Shown: positions 1 to 4,793 of the stretch, in pieces
Position numbering within the stretch: position 1 is the first letter of the stretch
Layout: every line of letters begins with the position of its first letter
Source: a virus
IMG/VR virus record: IMGVR_UViG_3300043409_001128
Coordinates: 1-28,191 of that record
DNA length: 28,191 bases
Reading direction: 5' to 3' (one strand)
Notes under the pieces: model-generated
Databases searched by the model: none
The model's input: only the letters and a program-made list of their open reading frames with translations
Told to the model about the DNA's origin: nothing
Position numbers and translations under genes: made by a program

Positions 1-1
1 A

Positions 2-64
2 AAAAGAATTATAAAAAAAATTAAAGCAATAGAATGTTTGTTAGATATTGATTACTTAACTTAA
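2..64 (+). CDS. C-terminal end of an unidentified phage gene (partial)
   Basis: The frame is open from the window edge and ends ...AIECLLDIDYLT, then TAA, 12 nt before the next ATG. The spacing fits a compact phage operon on the + strand. Too little is present to assign a family. Confidence 0.4.
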   Translation, partial: KRIIKKIKAIECLLDIDYLT

Positions 65-75
65 AACTAAATAAA

Positions 76-303
76 ATGAATGAAATACTTGAAGCATATA
101 AAAATATGCAATTAAAGCCACTTTATAGGGAAATTTTAGCTGAAAAGCTGTTTATTAAAGAAGTAACCGTACATACACTACTTTCTAAAAACAGGTCGTT
201 TAAGACAGAACATTTACCAGTCGTGAAAGAGTTTACTAAAAAATTTATTCAACTTGAAAAAAAAGCGTTGAATTTAGTTGTAAAAGATTGTGAGGTTTTA
301 TAA
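76..303 (+). CDS. Small hypothetical phage protein, 75 aa
   Basis: A 75-residue, Lys/Leu-rich, mostly helical protein without Cys, signal peptide or membrane segment. Residues 17-45 (REILAEKLFIKEVTVHTLLS) could form a helix-turn-helix, so a small DNA-binding regulator is conceivable, but I do not recognise the family. The ATG follows an A-rich leader (AACTAAATAAA), typical of Bacteroidetes translation starts that lack Shine-Dalgarno pairing. It heads a tight cluster of three small + strand genes (76-739), and the next start follows its stop by 18 nt. Confidence 0.6.
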   Translation: MNEILEAYKNMQLKPLYREILAEKLFIKEVTVHTLLSKNRSFKTEHLPVVKEFTKKFIQLEKKALNLVVKDCEVL

Positions 304-321
304 TTAAAAAAAAACGAACTT

Positions 322-477
322 ATGGAATGCGAACACGAAAAATGCAAAAAAGAAGCAACGATTAAAAACCAACAATACCACCCCGACAAGTGGTTATGTA
401 CTTTTCATGCAAATAAAGAAAAAGTTGATGGAAGGCAAAAACGTAAATATTATAAAAATGAGAATACTAAAAATTGA
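322..477 (+). CDS. Small zinc-binding phage protein, 51 aa
   Basis: The 51-codon ORF starts MECEHEKCKKEA and contains C3-x4-C8 followed by C26-x2-H29 (WLCTFH), a four-ligand zinc-finger pattern, then a Lys/Arg-rich tail. Such tiny zinc proteins are common in early regions of Bacteroidetes phages; the role is unknown. It overlaps the next gene by 20 nt (its stop lies beyond the ATG at 458), which supports translational coupling and argues that both are real. No other start is in frame. Confidence 0.55.
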   Translation: MECEHEKCKKEATIKNQQYHPDKWLCTFHANKEKVDGRQKRKYYKNENTKN

Positions 478-739
478 TAGTTTACCAAACGCAAATCAAT
501 GGGTTGATAGAGACCGTATAATGCTACACGCTTGTTTTCAAATATTGCAAGATTGCGTTGAAAAAGAAAAAGTAGATACCCATTGCAATTATGAAGCACA
601 TAAAGATTTCGTAGACGAAGTGAGGTTGCTTTATAAGTGGTGGCTAAACCGTAAAAACGATGATAAGTTTGATAACGATGATGAAGATAACGAAATGCTT
701 AATCGTCTTATGAATATTCGTTTAGTACTATGGACGTAG
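458..739 (+). CDS. Conserved phage protein of the 'LYKWW' type, 93 aa
   Basis: Chosen start is the ATG at 458 (MRILKIDSLPNANQW); an upstream ATG at 407 would add 17 residues inside the preceding gene. The protein has an aromatic/acidic core (DRIMLHACFQILQDCVEKEK, then LLYKWWLNRK) followed by an Asp/Glu-rich stretch. I recall small phage proteins with the same order, a helix rich in Cys/Phe followed by a Tyr-x-Trp-Trp helix, in many tailed phages; no biochemical function is known to me. It is the last phage gene before the cassette array: its TAG ends 6 nt before the first attC-like half-site (TGCTAAC at 746). Confidence 0.65.
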   Translation: MRILKIDSLPNANQWVDRDRIMLHACFQILQDCVEKEKVDTHCNYEAHKDFVDEVRLLYKWWLNRKNDDKFDNDDEDNEMLNRLMNIRLVLWT

Positions 740-745
740 TATTAC

Positions 746-878
746 TGCTAACGTTAGACGGCTATACGATGGTTGGATTAAGTAAGCCGTAATTTTTCCG
801 ATTAACACAAATTATCCCGACACAAAAAATACTTTAAATTAAACAATTAACCCAACTATTGTATAACCGTTGTTAGCA
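746..878 (+). repeat. attC-like site 1
   Basis: Left half TGCTAAC, then arm GGCTATACGATGGTTGG; right arm CCCAACTATTGTATAACC, then GTTAGCA. The arms pair over about 25 bp with a few unpaired bases on the left side, as in attC hairpins; predicted crossover is G872^T873. It is nearly identical to site 8. It follows a phage gene rather than a cassette gene, so its own cassette body is missing. Confidence 0.75.
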
Positions 879-900
879 GTAGTTATAATACTAAATTAAA

Positions 901-1164
901 ATGGCATACACTCACGAACAATTAGAAAAATTAGGATTTAAAAAAGTTGAAGACAAAGAAACTGGAATTATTGATTTTGTAAATAAAGTTACAAGCAATG
1001 TTCATTTGGTTTTAAGCCCAATGTTAGAAGAATTATTTATTTGGGTTTTAGAAGATGGTGGCGATGAAGATTCAGATGGAACTAAAATAATTATTGATAC
1101 TTCTGATTTGGAAAAAGCAATAAAATTATGTGAAATGATTGTCGGTGTTGACGATGGTTTCTAA
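901..1164 (+). CDS. Cassette A: small acidic hypothetical protein, 87 aa
   Basis: An 87-residue acidic protein starting MAYTHEQLEKLGF, with GFKK.ED.ETGIIDF and a terminal Asp/Glu-rich region. It has no membrane segment or recognised domain; the alternating beta/alpha look recalls small immunity-like or anti-defence proteins, but that is only an impression. The ATG lies 28 nt after the cassette boundary, behind leader TTAGCAGTAGTTATAATAC, which the last cassette (4051 gene) shares almost exactly. The TAA lies 7 nt before the closing TGCTAAC. Cassette genes usually have no promoter of their own and depend on upstream transcription. Confidence 0.65.
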   Translation: MAYTHEQLEKLGFKKVEDKETGIIDFVNKVTSNVHLVLSPMLEELFIWVLEDGGDEDSDGTKIIIDTSDLEKAIKLCEMIVGVDDGF

Positions 1165-1171
1165 TAATTAC

Positions 1172-1305
1172 TGCTAACGTTTCGCAACTACACGTCTGTT
1201 GCGTAAAAGTACAAAACTATCTTTCAGTTTAACACGAAATTGAAAGGTACAAAACCAAAATTAAATTAATCACAATGTAGCAATAGCGTGTAGTTGCTGT
1301 TATAA
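1172..1305 (+). repeat. attC-like site 2
   Basis: Left arm GCAACTACACGTCTGTTGC pairs with right arm GCAATAGCGTGTAGTTGC; outer boxes are TGCTAAC and GTTATAA; predicted crossover is G1299^T1300. Stem pairing is nearly complete. The first 29 nt of the left arm recur exactly in site 7. Confidence 0.75.
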
Positions 1306-1315
1306 CTCGTTTTTT

Positions 1316-1555
1316 ATGAATATACCTGATTTTTCAAAACCATCAAAAGATTGTTTTTTAACAATTGATAAAAACGGAACAAAATTAAAAGTTGGAGATG
1401 TGCTATTTTCTAACTCAATACCATTAAGAGGAAGTAAACCGCAAAAAGAACAACTAAAACCTATTGAGAATTACGAAGGAAATCTAGTAATACCTCATTA
1501 CGGTAGCTTTTTAGTGAAACACTATGTTGAGTGTTACTGCGAGGTTTCTGTATAA
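1316..1555 (+). CDS. Cassette B: small hypothetical protein, 79 aa
   Basis: A 79-residue protein starting MNIPDFSKPSKDCFL. The segment IDKNGTKLKVGDVLFSN resembles a KOW/SH3-like beta-barrel opening ('G..L.VGD'), followed by a cluster of beta-strands ending CYCEVSV. Small 'KVGD' proteins are frequent in Bacteroidetes cassette-type loci, but no function is established to my knowledge. The ATG lies 16 nt after the cassette boundary at 1300, so the leader is very short. The TAA precedes the closing GGTTATAAC by a few bases. No signal peptide or transmembrane helix. Confidence 0.65.
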   Translation: MNIPDFSKPSKDCFLTIDKNGTKLKVGDVLFSNSIPLRGSKPQKEQLKPIENYEGNLVIPHYGSFLVKHYVECYCEVSV

Positions 1556-1559
1556 TTGG

Positions 1560-1639
1560 TTATAACGTATGGTGCTTTGCTTCAGTTGTGCCTAACCGCA
1601 AACTACTTTCGGCACAATTGAGCAAAACACTTGTTATGC
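1560..1639 (+). repeat. attC-like site 3 (short form)
   Basis: Only 80 bp. Left arm GGTGCTTTGCTTCAGTTGTGCC pairs with right arm GGCACAATTGAGCAAAACAC with single unpaired bases; outer boxes are TTATAAC and GTTATGC; predicted crossover is G1633^T1634. The loop between the arms is about 17 nt, much shorter than in the other sites. Confidence 0.8.
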
Positions 1640-1673
1640 GTTGTTGTTTTATAAATTAAAAAATCAAAGAAAT

Positions 1674-2051
1674 ATGATTATAGAAATTGGAAATAAACCA
1701 TTAAAAGAAATAGTATCGGAAGATTTACTTCAATTAGTAATTATAGAAGGATGTTGTCCTTTTATTGAATATGAAGGTAAAAAAATATGGAGCGAACCTG
1801 TAATTATAGAGTTTGACAATAAAATGTTTAGCGATACTCTTGTTTTAGATTATAATTCCATTAGACTTAAAGACAATGTTAAATCGGTAGATTTTACTTT
1901 TTATTTTGATTTTAAAAAATTTCAATACCATTATACACGTGATTATAAAAATAATCCAAATCAACAATCGAAAGGCAATAGATTGAAATTAGAAAGTCTT
2001 AAATTTTTAATATCGAAAGGTTATGACCTTCCGCTTTACAATAACGCATAA
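1674..2051 (+). CDS. Cassette C: hypothetical protein, 125 aa
   Basis: Start chosen at ATG 1674 (MIIEIGNKPLKEI), 40 nt inside the cassette and behind an A-rich leader; a TTG at 1641 would give 136 aa. The protein alternates short beta-strands with acidic turns (LVIIEGCCPFIEYEGKKIW, DFTFYFDFKKF) and ends DLPLYNNA. It looks like a compact cytoplasmic beta protein; no family is recognised. Its stop codon TAA (2049-2051) lies inside the closing half-site GCATAAC, so the recombination box itself ends the gene. Confidence 0.65.
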   Translation: MIIEIGNKPLKEIVSEDLLQLVIIEGCCPFIEYEGKKIWSEPVIIEFDNKMFSDTLVLDYNSIRLKDNVKSVDFTFYFDFKKFQYHYTRDYKNNPNQQSKGNRLKLESLKFLISKGYDLPLYNNA

Positions 2052-2235
2052 CGTTCTCCAGCTTGTTGCAGTTGCAAAGATTAATAACTAAACATTACAA
2101 AAATTATGGATAAAAAACTTGAAATATTAAATAAGTATATTGACTTCTCAAAAGATGGAGTTATAGAAAGAGAAGATGCTTTAAAAGCCATGCAAGAATA
2201 CGCCGACTTGCAATTGCAACAAACTGGTGTTAGTT
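2046..2235 (+). repeat. attC-like site 4 (long, carries an ORF start)
   Basis: Left arm CCAGCTTGTTGCAGTTGCAA pairs with right arm TTGCAATTGCAACAAACTGG; outer boxes are GCATAAC and GTTAGTT; predicted crossover is G2229^T2230. The 190-bp site contains the ATG at 2106 and about 40 codons that read through its right arm into the next cassette. Confidence 0.75.
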
Positions 2236-2453
2236 GCAGTTTTTATGAGATTAAAATTGATAAAGCAGATAGTGAAATTATAAATGAAAAACTTTTTGAA
2301 CCTAAAATACAAAAGTTTTTAGATAGTACTTCTGTTTGTTGTTATTTAAATTTTCCTAAAAATTGGGCAAATTGGGAGTTACCAAAAAGATTGCATAAAA
2401 AAGATTTGAAAATAATTTCATTTGATAAGACAAAAATACTTGTTGGATGGTAA
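2106..2453 (+). CDS. Cassette D: hypothetical protein whose N-terminus is encoded by the attC site, 115 aa
   Basis: Residues 1-41 (starting MDKKLEILNKYIDF, with EDALKAMQEYADLQLQQ) lie in attC-like site 4. The rest, from about VSCSFYEI to ILVGW, lies in the cassette that begins at 2230. The only ATG inside the cassette near the boundary is out of frame and closes after 11 codons, so translation must start in the attC site or at a non-ATG codon. The N-terminal helix 'EALKAMQEYA' resembles helices seen in many small Bacteroidetes phage proteins. The C-terminal part contains CCYLNFPKNWANWELPKR, of unknown family. The ORF could be a natural fusion created by recombination. Confidence 0.6.
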   Translation: MDKKLEILNKYIDFSKDGVIEREDALKAMQEYADLQLQQTGVSCSFYEIKIDKADSEIINEKLFEPKIQKFLDSTSVCCYLNFPKNWANWELPKRLHKKDLKIISFDKTKILVGW

Positions 2454-2459
2454 AATTGC

Positions 2460-2593
2460 CACTAACGTTCCTCGTGTTTATTTCAGTTGTGGGAAAACAC
2501 AAAATGAATTTTAATTAATTAGTAAAAATAACAAGTACAAAATGAACAATAAATTAAACCAAAAGCCACAATTGAATAAACACGATGTTAGCA
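2460..2593 (+). repeat. attC-like site 5 (carries an ORF start)
   Basis: Left arm CGTGTTTATTTCAGTTGTGG pairs with right arm CCACAATTGAATAAACACG with one unpaired T; outer boxes are CACTAAC and GTTAGCA; predicted crossover is G2587^T2588. The ATG at 2542 lies in its loop. Confidence 0.8.
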
Positions 2594-2790
2594 ACAGTAT
2601 TTTGACTTTTGATAATATCCATGAATTAGGATTTGAATACAATTATTTTGAAGGGTACTCATATTCACATCGACTCGGATATTCAATTAGTGTTTATGAT
2701 GTTAACACAATTTTATATAGGGGAGAAAAATACAGTATTAAAACTTTTTACGAATTTATAGATTTAGTAGATTCAACACAAAGTTATTAG
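2542..2790 (+). CDS. Cassette E: hypothetical protein starting inside attC, 82 aa
   Basis: The first 15 residues (MNNKLNQKPQLNKHD) come from attC-like site 5, and the cassette-encoded part starts at VSNSILTF. The body is aromatic-rich (FEYNYFEGYSYSHRLGYS) and ends DLVDSTQSY; no domain is recognised. No in-frame ATG occurs inside the cassette, so the start codon depends on the upstream attC. The TAG is followed 9 nt later by TGCTAAC of site 6. Confidence 0.6.
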   Translation: MNNKLNQKPQLNKHDVSNSILTFDNIHELGFEYNYFEGYSYSHRLGYSISVYDVNTILYRGEKYSIKTFYEFIDLVDSTQSY

Positions 2791-2798
2791 AATATTGT

Positions 2799-2930
2799 TG
2801 CTAACGGTTCTCGGCTTTGTTTAGTTGCCGAAAATATTAAACCAACTTTAAATTAAAAACTATTTATGAAAACACAAGAAAAACATAAAATTAAGCCTGA
2901 AACGGCAATTGAACAAAACCACTGTTATAC
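2799..2930 (+). repeat. attC-like site 6 (carries a leader ORF)
   Basis: Left arm CGGCTTTGTTTAGTTGCCG pairs with right arm CGGCAATTGAACAAAACCA; outer boxes are TGCTAAC and GTTATAC; predicted crossover is G2924^T2925. The short ORF 2866-2964 starts in its loop and crosses the crossover point. Confidence 0.75.
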
Positions 2931-2964
2931 GCAGTTTAAAAATACTTGTTATGTACAGAAGTAA
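2866..2964 (+). CDS. Leader ORF in attC, coupled to the methyltransferase, 32 aa
   Basis: The peptide starts MKTQEKHKIKPETAIEQN and continues HCYTQF; it is mostly encoded by attC-like site 6 and ends with TAA at 2962-2964. It overlaps the methyltransferase ATG (2951) by 14 nt in another frame. Ribosomes ending here could restart at 2951, so a role in translational coupling is possible. The peptide itself has no recognised domain; it may be a chance ORF produced by the repeat. Confidence 0.35.
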   Translation: MKTQEKHKIKPETAIEQNHCYTQFKNTCYVQK

Positions 2965-3598
2965 AATTGACTTATATAACGTAGATTGTTTGCCTTTTAT
3001 GAAGCAATGCAAGGATAAACAATTTGATTTAGCTATTGTTGACCCACCTTATGGGATAGGTATTGACGGACAAAAAGAAAGTATTTGTAAAAATCCTAAA
3101 CATAACAGAAAAGCACACGATTTTAAAGGATGGGATAATTCAATACCTACTGATGAATATTTTAGAGAACTTGAAAGAATTTCTAAAAATCAAATTGTTT
3201 GGGGTGCAAATTATTTTGTTGCCAATTTACAAAAAGGAACTAAAGGATGGATTGTATGGGATAAAGGACAACATGGCTTAACTATGAGTGATTGCGAACT
3301 TGCTTATAGTAGCTTTAATAAACCAACACGAATATTTACATTTAATCGCGGTTTAATAGCACAAAAAGGCGGAAGCATACACCCAACACAAAAACCTGTT
3401 GAACTTTATAGATATTTGCTAAATGAATATGCAGAAGAAGGCAACAAAATATTTGACAGCCATTTAGGAAGTGGAAGCATTGCGATTGCTTGTGATGATT
3501 TAGGATTTGATTTAACCGCTTGCGAAATTGATAAAGACTACTTTGAAAAGGCAAACAAAAGAATAGAAGCCTACAGAAGTCAAACAAGTATTTTTTAA
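2951..3598 (+). CDS. Cassette F: orphan DNA methyltransferase (N6-adenine or N4-cytosine type), 215 aa
   Basis: It transfers a methyl group from S-adenosylmethionine to an exocyclic amino group of DNA. Catalytic motif IV DPPYGIG is at residues 31-37. Then come HPTQKP (144-149, motif X region) and the SAM-binding motif I FDSHLGSGS (168-176), the order IV-X-I of beta-class enzymes. DPPY favours N6-adenine. At 215 aa it is short, leaving little target-recognition domain (about residues 40-135). The start at 2951 is chosen because the ORF further upstream relies on a TTG in the attC site. It is the only cassette gene here with a clear function, and no restriction endonuclease lies nearby. Protecting phage DNA from host restriction is the likely benefit (inference). 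Confidence 0.9.
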   Translation: MYRSKIDLYNVDCLPFMKQCKDKQFDLAIVDPPYGIGIDGQKESICKNPKHNRKAHDFKGWDNSIPTDEYFRELERISKNQIVWGANYFVANLQKGTKGWIVWDKGQHGLTMSDCELAYSSFNKPTRIFTFNRGLIAQKGGSIHPTQKPVELYRYLLNEYAEEGNKIFDSHLGSGSIAIACDDLGFDLTACEIDKDYFEKANKRIEAYRSQTSIF

Positions 3599-3602
3599 TT
3601 GC

Positions 3603-3738
3603 CTATAACGTTTCGCAACTACACGTCTGTTGCGTAGAATTAAGACCGATAATAACAAGTAAAAACTAATTTTAAAATTAAAAACTGATGTTTAAAAACA
3701 AAAAACAAAGTAGCAATAGCACAAAACCTGTGTTATGC
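3603..3738 (+). repeat. attC-like site 7 (mosaic, poorly paired centre)
   Basis: The left half (ACGTTTCGCAACTACACG, then TCTGTTGCGTA) is identical to site 2 over 29 nt, but the right half is GTAGCAATAGC then ACAAAACCTGTGTTATGC. The loop-proximal part (TCTGTTGC with GCAATAG) and the outer boxes still pair, while the 11-nt middle does not. Predicted crossover is G3732^T3733. It looks like a chimera of two attC types. Confidence 0.55.
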
Positions 3739-3888
3739 GAAGTGGCTTTACGAAAACGGCTTGAAAAAAATAGAGATGAAATTGAAAGTTGGCTAAATAA
3801 AGACTGCCCACTTGAATTGGTGTATATGCGAATTAGAATGCTAACGGCTCAAAATGAAAATATAATTTCTCAACTGAAAACGATTTAG
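3688..3888 (+). CDS. Cassette G: small helical hypothetical protein starting inside attC, 66 aa
   Basis: The first 15 residues (MFKNKKQSSNSTKPV) come from attC-like site 7, and the cassette begins at Leu16 (LCEVALRKRLEKNRDEI). The remaining 51 residues form a charged helical hairpin ending AQNENIISQLKTI. The ATG in the cassette's GTTATGCG start is out of frame and closes after 9 codons. So, as for the genes at 2106 and 2542, the start codon lies in the preceding attC. The segment 'VALRKRLEKNRDEIESWLNK' resembles small helical proteins of Bacteroidetes cassette regions; function unknown. Confidence 0.6.
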   Translation: MFKNKKQSSNSTKPVLCEVALRKRLEKNRDEIESWLNKDCPLELVYMRIRMLTAQNENIISQLKTI

Positions 3889-3895
3889 CCATTTT

Positions 3896-4029
3896 GCATA
3901 ACGTTTGACGGCTATACGATGGTTGGGATTAAGTAAGCCGTAATTTTTCCGATTAACACAAATTATCCCGACACAAAAAATACTTTAAATTAAACAATTA
4001 ACCCAACTATTGTATAACCGTTGTTAGCA
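3896..4029 (+). repeat. attC-like site 8, near-duplicate of site 1
   Basis: Same arms as site 1 (GGCTATACGATGGTTGG with CCCAACTATTGTATAACC); outer boxes are GCATAAC and GTTAGCA; predicted crossover is G4023^T4024. From 3901 to 4048 it matches 751-897 with about two differences (A/T in the first bases and one extra G). Confidence 0.75.
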
Positions 4030-4050
4030 GTAGTTATAATACTAAATTTT

Positions 4051-4245
4051 ATGTCGGAAATATTTACAGAATTAGCTAAAAAATTTGAAAGATGGATTTT
4101 ATTAGATAATAACGAAATAGTAAAAGATGAAAACAATAAAATCAAAGAATTTACAAGCATAGACGAAATGGAATATTACATAGACGTACATTATTATGAT
4201 GGTTGTTTTTTTAAATTCTTTAAATACTACGGAAGTTTCGATTAA
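4051..4245 (+). CDS. Cassette H: small hypothetical protein, 64 aa
   Basis: Start chosen at ATG 4051 (MSEIFTELAKKFERW), 27 nt after the cassette boundary. The leader is nearly identical to that of cassette A although the two proteins are unrelated. The protein is acidic with an aromatic C-terminus (YYIDVHYYDGCFFKFFKYYG). No domain is recognised. Its TAA (4243-4245) abuts the ATTACTGCTAAC repeat that ends the array. Confidence 0.6.
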   Translation: MSEIFTELAKKFERWILLDNNEIVKDENNKIKEFTSIDEMEYYIDVHYYDGCFFKFFKYYGSFD

Positions 4246-4256
4246 TTACTGCTAAC
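4245..4256 (+). repeat. Truncated attC half-site closing the array / 12-bp flanking direct repeat
   Basis: ATTACTGCTAAC here is identical to 741-752 at the other end of the array. It is the left box of a ninth attC for cassette H, but the following sequence (TATTCGCTAAAAACAAC) has no matching right arm before the next phage gene. The array therefore ends in half a site. Confidence 0.6.
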
Positions 4257-4304
4257 TATTCGCTAAAAACAACTAAAGTGGTAATTTATTAATAAAATAA
4301 GGTT

Positions 4305-4565
4305 ATGACGAATCAAATATTTTACAAATACGGTTTTGAGTATTTTGGCATTTTATACGCATGGAAAGATAAAAAGCTATACAAATTACCTTATTACAAA
4401 AATAAACGCTCATACACTTTAAAAGAAGTGCCTTTTTATAAATTTAAAACTACTTTAGTTTGTAATATTCAAAGAAGAAAACTAACTTTGAATAGAATTA
4501 AAAAAATGACTATCGAAATTAATTATAGTTTAGATACGATAGTTAAAGATCAATTACCTTTTTAA
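4305..4565 (+). CDS. Conserved Bacteroidetes phage protein, 86 aa
   Basis: An 86-residue basic protein starting MTNQIFYKYGFEYFGILYAWK, with DKKLYKLPYYKNKRSYTLKEV and ending LDTIVKDQLPF. The pattern 'YGxEYxGxxYxWxxKxLYxLP ... LKxL ... LPF' is one I recall from many flavobacterial phage and prophage small proteins; no function is known. It marks the return to phage sequence after the cassette array. It is preceded by an A/T-rich leader and followed by a short membrane protein in the same operon. Confidence 0.65.
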   Translation: MTNQIFYKYGFEYFGILYAWKDKKLYKLPYYKNKRSYTLKEVPFYKFKTTLVCNIQRRKLTLNRIKKMTIEINYSLDTIVKDQLPF

Positions 4566-4587
4566 TATTAACTTTAAATAAATAAAC

Positions 4588-4758
4588 ATGAAAAAATCAA
4601 ATGCATTACTAATTATTTTATTCGTTTCAATTGTGTGTTCTTTAATATACAAGTTTTTAGGTTCAGACTCAGTTAATAAATTGATACTTGAATTGCAAAT
4701 ACCGATTTATACAATAGGTTATTTTATTGTCAAGCAACTAGAAGAAAATAAAAAGTAA
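4588..4758 (+). CDS. Small membrane protein, 56 aa
   Basis: MKKSNALLIILFVSIVCSLI gives an N-terminal hydrophobic helix (about residues 6-22). A second hydrophobic segment follows (QIPIYTIGYFIVKQL, about 37-50), then a short charged tail EENKK. Two-helix proteins of this size in phages can be holins or superinfection-exclusion factors, but the sequence does not decide this. It is the last + strand gene: its TAA lies 8 nt before the bidirectional terminator. The start follows an A-rich leader (AATAAATAAAC). Confidence 0.55.
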   Translation: MKKSNALLIILFVSIVCSLIYKFLGSDSVNKLILELQIPIYTIGYFIVKQLEENKK

Positions 4759-4766
4759 TTAAATTA

Positions 4767-4793
4767 AAAAACCCCTAAATAATAGGGGTTTTT
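4767..4793. terminator. Bidirectional intrinsic terminator
   Basis: AAAAACCCCTA / TAGGGGTTTTT forms an 11-bp perfect hairpin with a 5-nt loop, with A-run and T-run flanks so that it works on both strands. It separates the + strand operon (ending 4758) from the long - strand operon; the last - strand gene ends within it at 4775. Confidence 0.85.

Larger units (their letters stand above)
741..4256 (+). mobile_element. Integron-like gene cassette array without integrase (CALIN-type), 8 cassettes
   Basis: Eight small ORFs, all + strand, are separated by 80-190 bp imperfect inverted repeats. Predicted crossover points (G^TT) lie at 872, 1299, 1633, 2229, 2587, 2924, 3732 and 4023. Cassettes therefore run 873-1299, 1300-1633, 1634-2229, 2230-2587, 2588-2924, 2925-3732, 3733-4023 and 4024-4256. 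For each one the first bases are complementary to its own last bases: TTAGCAGTAG with TTACTGCTAAC, TTATGCGTTGTTG with CAATAACGCATAAC, TTAGCAACAGTATT with AATATTGTTGCTAAC. A cassette whose circular attC was opened at R' gives exactly this pattern, and ordinary intergenic repeats do not. No IntI-like ORF is present. The array is flanked by a perfect 12-bp direct repeat (741-752 and 4245-4256) and by phage genes on both sides. The chemistry is inferred from sequence only. Confidence 0.8.

Noticed and set aside
3063-3281. + strand ORF of 72 aa inside the methyltransferase
   Set aside because: It is in another frame within a gene with clear catalytic motifs and shows no domain of its own.
741-4256. 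The repeated intergenic sequences as a CRISPR array or REP elements
   Set aside because: Repeats are 80-190 bp, of different sequence but similar fold, and separated by ORFs rather than equal spacers; the cassette-end complementarity fits attC far better.
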